NCBI GenBank assembly: GCA_002408385.1
Contig: DHSB01000039.1
Span: 49,142 to 68,210 of the forward strand
Length of the DNA: 19,069 bases
Source: Myxococcales bacterium UBA5297
Lineage (GTDB): Bacteria > Myxococcota > Myxococcia > Myxococcales > UBA5297
Reading direction: 5' to 3'
Part shown: in pieces, positions 7,855 through 15,045 of the stretch
Layout of the letters: each line of letters opens with the position of its first letter
Position numbering within the stretch: position 1 is the stretch's first letter
Notes under the pieces: generated by a model
What the model was told of the DNA's origin: nothing
The model's input: the letters and a program-made list of their open reading frames with translations, nothing else
Database searches by the model: none
Program-made: the position numbers and the translations under genes

Positions 7855-8345
7855 AGCGACTCACCCTGCTGCTCGTCGCGCTGTCGGCCTGCGGCCCTGA
7901 GCTCTCCGCAAGCGCCCGCCTGCCCGCGGGCGTCGAGATCCGAGGCCTGCTGCCCGAGCAGATTGGCGCGGTGCAGATCACCGTGCTCTCCAACGCGAAC
8001 GCCCGCTTTTGCGGCGACCTGGTCAAGACCTGCCTGAACCAGAAGATCACGGTCGGCGAGGACACGGTCCCGGTGCGCGGCGCCGACGGCAAGGACCACA
8101 ACGCCATCCGCGAGTCGGGCTTCACCCCCGAGAGCCTGACCGGCCAGGGGGTCACCTTCGACATCAGCGTCCCGGCTGGCACCAACTACATGGTCGTCGC
8201 CGAGATCCTCTCGGGCGACGCCAAGCTGCTCGCGAGCGGCTGCGAAGTGCGCGACGAGGTGGCCGAGGGCAACGGTAATTCCCCTCTCGTCATCCGGGCC
8301 CAACCGCTCGATCCGGTTCCCGCCTGCGATCCGCGAATCGACTGA
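7851..8345 (+). CDS. Lipoprotein of unknown function, coupled to the TPR protein
   Basis: A 164-residue lipoprotein. The signal peptide MKRLTLLLVALSAC ends in the lipobox LSAC with Cys14. The mature part starts GPELSASARLP and holds four more cysteines (54, 61, 131 and 159) that could form two disulfides, as expected for a periplasmic domain. Short beta-strand-like segments (VQITVLSN, VTFDISVP, YMVVAEIL) suggest a small all-beta fold, possibly carbohydrate- or protein-binding, but I recognise no family. The start is fixed by the ATGA overlap with the upstream TPR gene and by the signal peptide; a longer in-frame reading that extends into the upstream gene is rejected. The pair probably acts together at the envelope. 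A 106-base gap separates it from the converging PilZ gene. Confidence 0.78.
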   Translation: MKRLTLLLVALSACGPELSASARLPAGVEIRGLLPEQIGAVQITVLSNANARFCGDLVKTCLNQKITVGEDTVPVRGADGKDHNAIRESGFTPESLTGQGVTFDISVPAGTNYMVVAEILSGDAKLLASGCEVRDEVAEGNGNSPLVIRAQPLDPVPACDPRID

Positions 8346-8451
8346 CCCGGGCGCGAGCGCGCGGTGGTGCGGCCCCGCCCACACGGGCCGCCGGCACTCG
8401 GATGCCCTCGAAGCGCCGAGGCCCCCCGGGCGCGCGCGTGAGGCGCTTGGT

Positions 8452-8781
8452 CTAGCCCGGGTTCGGCGTGAGCTGGTCGAGGAGCCGCTCGATGGAGTCG
8501 CGATCGGCGACCGAGAGGTCGACGAACCTCACGCCCATCGCAAACTCCTGCGACGAGACGATCTCGCCCTGGCAGCGGATCTCGTTGGAGGTGCCGGGGA
8601 GCGTAAAGCGCATCTGCACCCTCTTGCCCGCCGGCTCGGGGATGGTCTTGTCGAAGTAGGCCCCGCCTGCCGACAGGTTGGCGGCGCGGTGGAAGTAGAG
8701 CTCGTCGCCCGCCTCCGCCTCAATCCAGAGCTCGACGGGGACGCGCCGATCCCTGCGCCGCTCGCTGCCTCGGTCGCTCAT
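8452..8781 (-). CDS. PilZ-domain protein, probable cyclic di-GMP receptor
   Basis: A 109-residue, single-domain protein. It carries both PilZ signatures: the arginine-rich motif near the N-terminus (RRRDRRVPVELW, with R9 and R13 in the RxxxR pattern) and NLSAGG (35-40), matching [D/N]xSxxG. Those residues bind cyclic di-GMP in characterised PilZ proteins, so ligand binding is likely but inferred. The C-terminal half (MRFTLPGTSNEIRCQGEIV...MGVRFVDLS) fits the PilZ beta barrel, and the final helix (93-104) is also typical. No output domain is attached. ATG at 8781 is chosen over an upstream codon because the extension is low-complexity. It is the last gene of the minus-strand run, 59 bases after phoH, where ybeY would be expected in many bacteria. 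Confidence 0.87.
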   Translation of the reverse strand: MSDRGSERRRDRRVPVELWIEAEAGDELYFHRAANLSAGGAYFDKTIPEPAGKRVQMRFTLPGTSNEIRCQGEIVSSQEFAMGVRFVDLSVADRDSIERLLDQLTPNPG

Positions 8782-8840
8782 AGTGCGCGAGGTTTTGCCA
8801 CAGGCGGCGCGGCCGTGGCAAGCACGGCCACCCCTTGGCG

Positions 8841-9902
8841 TCAAGCGATGGAAACGACGTTGGCGGCGGCCTGTTCGCTCGTGGCCTGAGGCTCGGCGGC
8901 CTGCCGCGCCTCACCGGCTTTGCGCTCCTCACGGGCGCGCTGGGCCTTCTCCTGCTCCCATCCGTCGTAGGCGCGGACGATTTCCTGGACGAGCGGATGG
9001 CGCACGACGTCGACCTCGGTGAACTGGCACATGCGGATCCCTTCGATACGCCCGAGGATGCGCCGTGCCTCGACCAGGCCCGAGGGCCTGCCGGTCGGCA
9101 GGTCGACCTGGGTCACATCGCCGGTGATCACCGCCTTCGAGCCGAAGCCGAGCCGCGTCAGGAACATCTTCATCTGCTCGGGCGTGGTGTTCTGCGCCTC
9201 GTCGAGGATGACGAAGGAGTCGTTGAGCGTGCGCCCGCGCATGAAGGCCAGCGGCGCGACCTCGATGGTGCCGCGCTCGATGAGGTCGGTCACCTTCTCG
9301 AGCTCCATCATGTCGTGCAGCGCGTCGTAGAGCGGTCGTAGGTACGGGTTGACCTTCTCGGCGATGTCGCCGGGCAGGAAGCCGAGCTTCTCGCCCGCCT
9401 CGACCGCCGGCCGGGTGAGGATGAGGCGCTTGACCTTGCGCTCGACCAGCGAGGCCGCGGCCATCGCCATCGCGAGATAGGTCTTGCCGGTGCCCGCCGG
9501 CCCGATGCCGAAGACGATGTCATGGGCGCGGATCGCCTCGACGTAGCGCTTCTGGGCCAGGCCCTTGGGCGCGACCGCGCGCTTGCGGCTCGAGACGAAG
9601 ACCGTGTCGAGGAAGATCTCCTGGAGGTTGGCCGCGCCGTCGCTCGACAGCACCTTGATCGCCTGCTCGATGTCTTCGGGGTAGAGCCGGTAGCCGGAGC
9701 AGAGCAGCCCGTACAACTCGCGCAGCAGCCGGTCGGCGAACCCCACCGCGCTCGGCTCGCCCGCCACGAGCAGGTTCGAGCCTCGCTGCCCGACCGACAC
9801 GCCGAGGCGCCGCTCGATGAGCCGCAGGTTCTCGTTGTGGCCTCCGCACAGGGTGCGCACGAGGTCGTTGTTGTCGAACTCGACTCGAGCCGGGTGCTCC
9901 AT
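8841..9902 (-). CDS. phoH: PhoH-family ATPase (YbeZ-like)
   Basis: A 353-residue cytosolic P-loop ATPase of the PhoH/YbeZ family, linked to RNA metabolism and ribosome work. An N-terminal KH-like region (about 1-65, FDNNDLVRTLCGGHNENLRLIE) precedes the ATPase domain. Walker A is GPAGTGKT (134-141) and Walker B is FVILDEAQN (230-238). The family stretch GRTLNDSF, MKMFLTRLGFGSKAVITGDVTQVDLP and the RHPLVQEIVRAYD end are all clear. The C-terminal tail (317-353) is a charged, alanine-rich extension. Start at 9902 is preferred over an earlier in-frame codon because AAGGAG lies 11 bases upstream and the N-terminus fits the family. Most bacteria encode ybeY next to it; here a PilZ gene stands there instead. 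Confidence 0.93.
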   Translation of the reverse strand: MEHPARVEFDNNDLVRTLCGGHNENLRLIERRLGVSVGQRGSNLLVAGEPSAVGFADRLLRELYGLLCSGYRLYPEDIEQAIKVLSSDGAANLQEIFLDTVFVSSRKRAVAPKGLAQKRYVEAIRAHDIVFGIGPAGTGKTYLAMAMAAASLVERKVKRLILTRPAVEAGEKLGFLPGDIAEKVNPYLRPLYDALHDMMELEKVTDLIERGTIEVAPLAFMRGRTLNDSFVILDEAQNTTPEQMKMFLTRLGFGSKAVITGDVTQVDLPTGRPSGLVEARRILGRIEGIRMCQFTEVDVVRHPLVQEIVRAYDGWEQEKAQRAREERKAGEARQAAEPQATSEQAAANVVSIA

Positions 9903-9983
9903 CCGTCCCACCGCTCCTTCGGGCCTCGGGCCCTGAGCCCTTGCCGAACCCCCCTGGCTGCGCAAGGCGACCTTGCGGCCGCG

Positions 9984-11174
9984 TCACTCGACCGGGGGCA
10001 GCAGGACGTAGGCGTCGTCGCTCGTCCTGCGGTAGTGATACTGCTCGCGCCAGGGGTAACGCAGATCGCCCTCTGAAAGAATCCCGAATTCGACGAGCTT
10101 CTCGAGCGACTCGGGGCACAAGCCCTTCTCGAGCCGGTAGACCGCGATGGCCGCCTCGATGCGCGAGAGCTGGGCTCGGCCGACCAGGCGCCGTGCCGCG
10201 GGATCGGCGTATCTGCGCTCGCCGCCCGCCGCCGCCATCGACCCCAGGCGCGTGAAGACCAGCGCCCCGAGCCCGAGGATGAGCAACCCCGTTGCGGCCC
10301 GGCCCGCGAGCCTCACCGCCCGCGCGGCCCAGCGCCGACGCCTGCCGAGGGAGTCGTCGACCCGGCCCGCCCCGCTGATGGTCTTGAGGTAGCCGAGGTT
10401 GACGAGGTTGAGCAGCGCCTTGCAAACCTCGAACTCCCCGATGCGCGAGCGGTCGATGATGAACTGCACGTCGCGTCCAGGCTCGGCCAGCTTGTAGACG
10501 AGCCGCTCGTTGGCGCCGAGGTTCTTGAACTCGCCCTCGCTCTTGTCGGGCTCGTCGTCCTTCTTCTCCTCGAACTCGCCGAAGGCCGCGTCGAGGTCGT
10601 CGTCGAGGTCGTCGCCGCCGGCCGGCTTGTCCACAAGCTCCTTGAGCCGCTCGAAGGTCATCGAGGAGCCGCTGATCTTCTTGCGGATCATCGGCCACTC
10701 GTCCACCCGCCGGAAGCCCTCCATCAGCACGCTCTCGGAGCGGATGGGGGTGATCGACTCGGGATCGAAGTCGACCTCGGTCACCTCGAACTCGTAGGTG
10801 CCGCTCTTCCAGGCGAACAGCCGGTAGAGCGTCTCGGTGGTCTGCAGCTGCGCCATCTCGCGCAGCGATTCGCGCGCCAGCGCGCGCGAGGAGACCAAGA
10901 TGTCGCCGAGCCGCTTGAGCGTACGCTTCTGCTCCTCGAGCGCCTCGTCGAGCTGGCGCTGGGAGATCAGGCCCGCGCGCACGAGCATGTCGCCGAGCAG
11001 CTCCTTGCGCTTGCGCCCGGCGCAGTCGGCCTTGACGACGTTGCCGTCCTTGAAGTGGACGTGCACCTGCTCGTCGCCGTCGGCCAGGTGCAGGATGCCG
11101 GTCTTTCCCTGCTGGCCGATGAGCTGGAAGATGTCGGCGATCCCGAAATCCTTCAGCGTTCCCTTAAGCGCCAT
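9984..11174 (-). CDS. DUF4388/MshEN-like protein with transmembrane helix and GspG-like C-terminus
   Basis: A 396-residue multidomain protein. Residues 1-55 match the DUF4388 (PATAN-type) opening: MALKGTLKDFGIADIFQLIGQ, then GKTGILHL and VHFKDGNVVKA. Residues 59-111 contain two 24-residue motifs of the MshEN type separated by five residues: first LLGDMLVRAGLI...L75...Q82, then RLGDILV...L104...Q111. Residues 186-213 are an acidic linker. Residues 217-270 form a winged-helix-like segment (ERLVYKLAEPGRDVQFIIDRS). A transmembrane helix spans about 288-309, and residues 335-394 resemble the C-terminal half of a GspG-type pseudopilin (AAIAVYRLEKGLCPESLEKLV...DLRYPW). The first arginine of motif one (Leu59) and the glycine of motif two (Arg97) differ from consensus, so cyclic di-GMP binding may be weakened. 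It lies 81 bases upstream of phoH; GGAGAGAG before the ATG supports the start. Confidence 0.85.
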   Translation of the reverse strand: MALKGTLKDFGIADIFQLIGQQGKTGILHLADGDEQVHVHFKDGNVVKADCAGRKRKELLGDMLVRAGLISQRQLDEALEEQKRTLKRLGDILVSSRALARESLREMAQLQTTETLYRLFAWKSGTYEFEVTEVDFDPESITPIRSESVLMEGFRRVDEWPMIRKKISGSSMTFERLKELVDKPAGGDDLDDDLDAAFGEFEEKKDDEPDKSEGEFKNLGANERLVYKLAEPGRDVQFIIDRSRIGEFEVCKALLNLVNLGYLKTISGAGRVDDSLGRRRRWAARAVRLAGRAATGLLILGLGALVFTRLGSMAAAGGERRYADPAARRLVGRAQLSRIEAAIAVYRLEKGLCPESLEKLVEFGILSEGDLRYPWREQYHYRRTSDDAYVLLPPVE

Positions 11175-11321
11175 CGCCGCTCTCTCCGCACGCGGCCTGG
11201 AGGGCCAGCGGTCCGTTCGACCTGGTCGGGTTCTCAGGGCTCAACTTTTTTCGACCTCGACTTCTCTGTCGCCGCCTTCGGAACCTTCTTCTTGCGCCCG
11301 CTCGAGCTCCCAAGCGCGCGC

Positions 11322-13697
11322 CTAGCTCTTGGGCGCCGCGGGTGCGCCCTTGGGGGCGGCCGGGCCCTTGAAGGCCCTGAAGGTGCGCCGGGCGCCAAGC
11401 GCCCACAGCAGCGCGATGGCCAGCCCCGCGGCAACGAACTTCAAGGCGGCCGGGGCCCGGCCGAGCGGGACCTCGACAACGCCGGCCGAAAAGGCGATTG
11501 GGAAGACCATCAACGCGACCAGCAGGATGATGAGCGCGCCGCGCGCGGTGCGTCCAAGCAGCACCTGCCCTGCCCCGGCCAACAGCACGCTCGCGACCTT
11601 GACCCCCCTCACCTTGCGCCTCTGATAGCGCTGGATGCCCATCTCCTTCTCGGCCCGCGCGGTCGGGTCGACCACGCCGCGCTGGTTGAAGACGTAGACG
11701 CACTGGCCGCACAGCCCCGGTCCGACCACCTCCTTGTCGCAGCGCCGGCAGACCGGGCGGCCGCACTTGGCGCAGGGCGTGCTGAAGCGAAGCGCGCCCC
11801 CGAAGACGCCGAACAGGCCGAGCAGGCCCACCGAGACGAAGGCGACCACCGGGATGAGCGCGATGGGCAGGCGCCCGAAGATCGCCACGGCGACCTCGTG
11901 CTCGATCTCGGCCGGTCGCGCCTCGGCCTCCGCCAGCTCGAGGAGCGACTCCATCGCGAGCGGCATCGGCGCCAGATAGCGGTTGGCGCGGTAGTCGAGC
12001 TCGCCCGAAGCGGCCATGCCGAGCTTGGGGTCGATAGAGATGGTCTTGCGCACGAACTCCTGGGCCTTGGTCAGCTCGGCGCTCGCGTCCTCGCGGGCGA
12101 CCATCTGGCCGCGCCGTCCATAGAGGCGGGCGAGGTTGAAGTAGGCCTGAGCCTGGCCGGGCGCCCGTTCGCCTGCCCGTTCGTAGGTCTCGCGCGCGCC
12201 GTCGAGGTCGCCGAAGAGAAACAGCGCATTGCCCAGCTCGAGCAGCGCCTCTGCCGAGCGCGGCCGCTGCTCGGCGGCGCGGCGCAAGCGCTCGATGGCA
12301 AGCTGCACCTCGCCGCGTCGGCGCGCCTGTCGCCCGAGGGCGAAGGTCACCTGGAACGGCGCGCTGCCGTGCTCGCCGATGGAGGCAAGCTTCGCCTCGA
12401 TCGCCTTGCTCTCGAAGCCACCGCGCTCGACGAGGTAGACCGTCTCGGCGCGCGTGCCCATGAAAGTCGCCAGCCGCGCTGCCTCGTGCGCGACGGACGG
12501 GATCATGCCGAGCAAGGCAACGAACAGGCCGGTGACTATCCGCTCGCTGCGCGTCATGTACGTCCAGGCGCACAGGGCGATCGCGAGCAAGACGCCGAAG
12601 AGGCCCAACCCGAGCGCGCAGGGCAGCAGCACCACCAGCGCGGCGAGCAGCGCGCTCTGCAGCGGGCTTGCGCCGAGCGGCAGCAGGTGGCGAAAGTCGT
12701 GCAGAAAGTAGCGGGCGTGCCGGGCGAAGATGAGCAGCAGCACCAAGCCGGAGGCGACGAGCAGCGCGAAGATCAGCGCGACCGCCGCGTCGGCGACCAG
12801 CGCGGCGCGCCAGCGCGGCTCGGAGAAGGTCGTCTCGATGGCCCGGGCTGTCGCGCCGAGGTAGTGGCCGAAGTTGAGGAGGTCCTCCCTCCACGCGGTG
12901 CGGGCGACCATCCAGTGCGCGTACGGCAGGTCGGGAGCGAGCGAGGCGGCGAGCAGCGCCCGGCGCTTGGCCTCGATGGGGTCGACCTCCATCAGGGTCT
13001 GCGCCTCGAAGGCGATGGCGCTGCTGACGGTGAAGAGGTTCTCCAGCCCGAGCTCCTCGCGCAGCCTCGCGAGCCGGGCCTCCTGCTCCTCGGCGGTGCG
13101 AAAGGAGCGCGACCCGAGCGCCTTGAGGCGCGCCTTCCAGGCCTTGAGCATCCGCTTTCGCGAGTCGCTCGGAGGCAACTGGATGGGCTTGGCGTTGCCA
13201 TCGAGCGCCCCCGCAAGGCGCACCCCTGCCTCCTCGCCGCTCGCGGGGTCCATGAGCGCGCCGGCATCGGGCGACTCGCCGCCTGCGTCGGCGGTGGCCG
13301 ACTCGTCGACTCCGGCATCGGGCGAGGCCACCACGCTCGCATCGAGCGCGCCCTGCCCGGGCAGACGCGAGGGAGTCGCTCGCCACGGCATCCCGGAATC
13401 GGGCGCGCCCAGCCCGGGATAGCCGGAGGGAAGCGCGCGTGCAGCAAGCCCCGCATCCGGCGCCGCGACCGGCGGCCGGGCCGCGGGCAGGTTGCCTATC
13501 GCCGACAGCGGCGGGAGGTCGTCATCGACCGGGTCCTCGGCGACAGGCTCGCGCTTTGGCTCGATCGGCTCCTCGCGCTTGGGCTCGGGCAGCTCGAAGT
13601 CCAGCCGTGGCGAGGTGAACTGCGCCCAGCCCTCGGACGGCGTGACCGCCGGCGACAGGAGGATGAGCAACGCTGCGAGAAGGCGGATTCGGTTCAT
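11322..13697 (-). CDS. Large membrane protein with disordered N-terminus, TPRs and a C-terminal zinc ribbon
   Basis: A 791-residue protein; I recognise its parts but not a named family. Residues 1-26 are a signal peptide (MNRIRLLAALLILLSPAV...WAQ). Residues 33-175 are disordered, rich in Pro, Glu and Ala with repeated PDAG/PDSG. Residues about 303-325 and 348-380 are membrane helices, with more hydrophobic segments near 388-403, 608-633, 721-741 and 752-769. TPR-like repeats cover about 447-530 (QLAIERLRRAAEQRP, ALLELGNALFLFGDLDGARETYERAGERAP, AQAYFNLARLYGRRG). A six-cysteine zinc ribbon lies at 642-666 (CAKC, CRRC, CGQC). It is the first gene of the minus-strand run, with a promoter at 13747-13776. 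The start at 13697 is set by the signal peptide; an in-frame codon 22 residues earlier lacks one. The product seems to connect envelope and cytosol. Confidence 0.82.
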   Translation of the reverse strand: MNRIRLLAALLILLSPAVTPSEGWAQFTSPRLDFELPEPKREEPIEPKREPVAEDPVDDDLPPLSAIGNLPAARPPVAAPDAGLAARALPSGYPGLGAPDSGMPWRATPSRLPGQGALDASVVASPDAGVDESATADAGGESPDAGALMDPASGEEAGVRLAGALDGNAKPIQLPPSDSRKRMLKAWKARLKALGSRSFRTAEEQEARLARLREELGLENLFTVSSAIAFEAQTLMEVDPIEAKRRALLAASLAPDLPYAHWMVARTAWREDLLNFGHYLGATARAIETTFSEPRWRAALVADAAVALIFALLVASGLVLLLIFARHARYFLHDFRHLLPLGASPLQSALLAALVVLLPCALGLGLFGVLLAIALCAWTYMTRSERIVTGLFVALLGMIPSVAHEAARLATFMGTRAETVYLVERGGFESKAIEAKLASIGEHGSAPFQVTFALGRQARRRGEVQLAIERLRRAAEQRPRSAEALLELGNALFLFGDLDGARETYERAGERAPGQAQAYFNLARLYGRRGQMVAREDASAELTKAQEFVRKTISIDPKLGMAASGELDYRANRYLAPMPLAMESLLELAEAEARPAEIEHEVAVAIFGRLPIALIPVVAFVSVGLLGLFGVFGGALRFSTPCAKCGRPVCRRCDKEVVGPGLCGQCVYVFNQRGVVDPTARAEKEMGIQRYQRRKVRGVKVASVLLAGAGQVLLGRTARGALIILLVALMVFPIAFSAGVVEVPLGRAPAALKFVAAGLAIALLWALGARRTFRAFKGPAAPKGAPAAPKS

Positions 13698-13746
13698 GCG
13701 GGACCGACCACCGGGCCTCACGCCCAGGCGGCAAAAAGCAAGCGTG

Positions 13747-13776
13747 ATTCTAGCCTTGCGCAAGATCGGCCGGCAA
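13747..13776 (-). promoter_or_regulatory. Promoter for the TPR/DUF4388/phoH/PilZ run
   Basis: On the minus strand TTGCCG (13771-13776, 4 of 6) and TAGAAT (13747-13752, 5 of 6) are separated by 18 bases. The predicted start near 13740 gives a leader of about 43 bases. It stands in the divergent region shared with mazG, for which only a weaker TAACGT box (about 13835) was seen. Confidence 0.5.
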
Positions 13777-13879
13777 GGCGAAGCGGTTGGCTACCTGACG
13801 CTACTGGCGCAGCGACTTTTGGCCCGACGCGGGCTAACGTGCCGCGCGCCCAACTGTTGGAGGGGTCGTGAGGGACGAG

Positions 13880-14692
13880 ATGAGCAGAGCCGCGACCGAG
13901 ATAGACCGCCTGGTCGGCATCATGAAGAAGCTGCGCTCCGAGGCCGGCTGCCCTTGGGACAAGCAGCAGGACATCCGCTCGCTGCGGCCGTACCTGATCG
14001 AGGAGGCTTACGAGGTTCTCGAGCAGATGGACGCGGTCGCCGCCGGCGGCTCGTTCATGCCCCTGCGCGACGAGCTGGGCGATCTCCTCTTCCAAATCGT
14101 CTTCCACGCGCAGCTCGCCTCCGAGGCCGGCGAGTTCGAGCTCGCCGACATCATCCAGGCGATAGCCGACAAGATCGAGTTTCGCCACCCCCACGTATTC
14201 GGCGACCAGAAGGCCGCCGATGCGACCGAGGTCGCCGGCCGCTGGGTCAGGCTCAAGGCCGAGGAGCGCCGGCGCAAGACCGGGCGCCCCGGGTCGGTCA
14301 TCGACGGAGTCCCCAAGGAGGCCCCCGCGCTCATGCGTGCCGAGCGGCTGACCGAGAAGGCAAGCCGCGTCGGCTTCGACTGGAAGCGGCTCGAGGAGGT
14401 GCGCGCCAAGCTCGACGAGGAGCTCGCTGAGCTCGACGAGGCGATCGCCGGCGGCGAGAGCAGGCGGGTCGAGGAGGAGCTGGGCGATGTGCTCTTCGCG
14501 CTCGCCAACCTCGGCCGCTTCGTCGAGGTGCACCCCGAGGACGCGCTGCGCGGCACCATCGACCGGTTCATCGCGCGCTTCCACTTCATCGAGGAGCGAC
14601 TTCGCGAGCGGGGCCTCGAACCGGCCGACGTCACGCTCGAGGAGATGGACGGGCTCTGGGACGAGGGCAAGACGCGGGCAAAGCAGGCCTGA
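13880..14692 (+). CDS. mazG: Nucleoside triphosphate pyrophosphohydrolase MazG
   Basis: A 270-residue all-alpha hydrolase of the MazG family that removes pyrophosphate from (d)NTPs, keeping pools clean of aberrant nucleotides and affecting ppGpp levels in some bacteria. Two tandem MazG domains are visible. The first (about 8-110) opens with IDRLVGIMKKLRSEAGCPWDKQQ and has the metal-binding EEAYEVLE (41-48) and ELGDLLFQIVFHA (65-77) helices. The second (about 155-240) carries ELAELDEAI and EEELGDVLFALANLGRF (198-214). The ending EEMDGLWDEGK is standard. ATG at 13880 is preferred; a GTG 12 bases upstream is also possible with GGAGG four bases before it, but the ATG start matches known N-termini better. 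It is divergent from the TPR gene and stands alone on this strand before rpsT. Confidence 0.94.
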   Translation: MSRAATEIDRLVGIMKKLRSEAGCPWDKQQDIRSLRPYLIEEAYEVLEQMDAVAAGGSFMPLRDELGDLLFQIVFHAQLASEAGEFELADIIQAIADKIEFRHPHVFGDQKAADATEVAGRWVRLKAEERRRKTGRPGSVIDGVPKEAPALMRAERLTEKASRVGFDWKRLEEVRAKLDEELAELDEAIAGGESRRVEEELGDVLFALANLGRFVEVHPEDALRGTIDRFIARFHFIEERLRERGLEPADVTLEEMDGLWDEGKTRAKQA

Positions 14693-14731
14693 ACGTTTCG
14701 TTCAACCTTGGAGGCGCAGCGCTCGAACATT

Positions 14732-14777
14732 TTGTCCACAGGTTCTGTGGAGAAGCTGTGGCGAACTCTGTGGAGAG
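14732..14777. promoter_or_regulatory. Cluster of four DnaA-box-like sites
   Basis: TTGTCCACA (14732-14740) is a DnaA box of the type favoured in GC-rich bacteria. Three reverse-oriented relatives follow: TGTGGAGAA (14746-14754), TGTGGCGAA (14757-14765) and TGTGGAGAG (14769-14777). Those three start at 11- and 12-base intervals, about one helical turn. A looser match, AATGGACAA, lies at 14834-14842. The group may bind DnaA for transcriptional control of rpsT or as part of a replication origin; the sequence alone cannot tell. Confidence 0.5.
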
Positions 14778-14814
14778 CCCCGCAACTCCCCTGAGAGCAC
14801 GGCGGTTTGATCGG

Positions 14815-14835
14815 TTTGCTGTATCCAACAGCAAA
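14815..14835. promoter_or_regulatory. Perfect dyad, possible operator
   Basis: TTTGCTGT (14815-14822) and ACAGCAAA (14828-14835) form a perfect eight-base inverted repeat with a five-base spacer. It is AT-rich against its surroundings. It lacks a downstream T-tract at terminator distance, so a regulator-binding site is more likely than termination. The spacing does not fit the E. coli LexA box. Confidence 0.45.
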
Positions 14836-14963
14836 TGGACAAGTCCTTGAAATCAGGCCGTCTTTTTTCCGCCGCTCGGCCCAAGCCCGCTACCGGGGCG
14901 AGCCAGGGTGGTTAGCCACACCCGGCCCGGGCGTAACGTATCGATCAATCGGGAACATGCGCC

Positions 14964-14992
14964 TTGACAGCATGTATTCAAGCTGTTACGAA
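14964..14992 (+). promoter_or_regulatory. Candidate promoter of rpsT
   Basis: A perfect TTGACA (14964-14969) and TACGAA (14987-14992) are separated by 17 bases. The -10 box is poor (3 of 6). The following sequence GCGCGCCCCGCG is a GC-rich discriminator of the kind found at stringently controlled ribosomal promoters. The predicted leader is about 45 bases. Confidence 0.5.
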
Positions 14993-15045
14993 GCGCGCCC
15001 CGCGTCGCTCCAGGGCGAGCGGCTTTCGTTTTAGTGGAGGAAGCA

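Larger units (their letters stand above)
14693..15045. other. 353-base intergenic region upstream of rpsT
   Basis: No convincing gene is present. Reading from left: a cluster of DnaA-box-like 9-mers (14732-14777), a perfect dyad (14815-14835), a stretch of six T (about 14871-14876) inside a moderately AT-rich area, and a promoter-like pair (14964-14992) leading to rpsT. Short open frames here lack a ribosome-binding site and recognisable sequence. The region is unusually rich in signals for a genome this compact. Confidence 0.6.

Noticed and set aside
11055..13871. 938-residue open frame on the plus strand opposite the TPR/zinc-ribbon gene
   Set aside because: The opposite strand has a signal peptide, membrane helices and a zinc ribbon. 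This frame has only a charged, low-complexity composition.
14815..14835. LexA (SOS) box
   Set aside because: CTGT and ACAG are separated by five bases, not eight as in the E. coli-type box, and no SOS gene is adjacent.
14807..15034. 75-residue open frame between mazG and rpsT
   Set aside because: It has no ribosome-binding site, overlaps the dyad and the rpsT promoter candidate, and shows no recognisable sequence.
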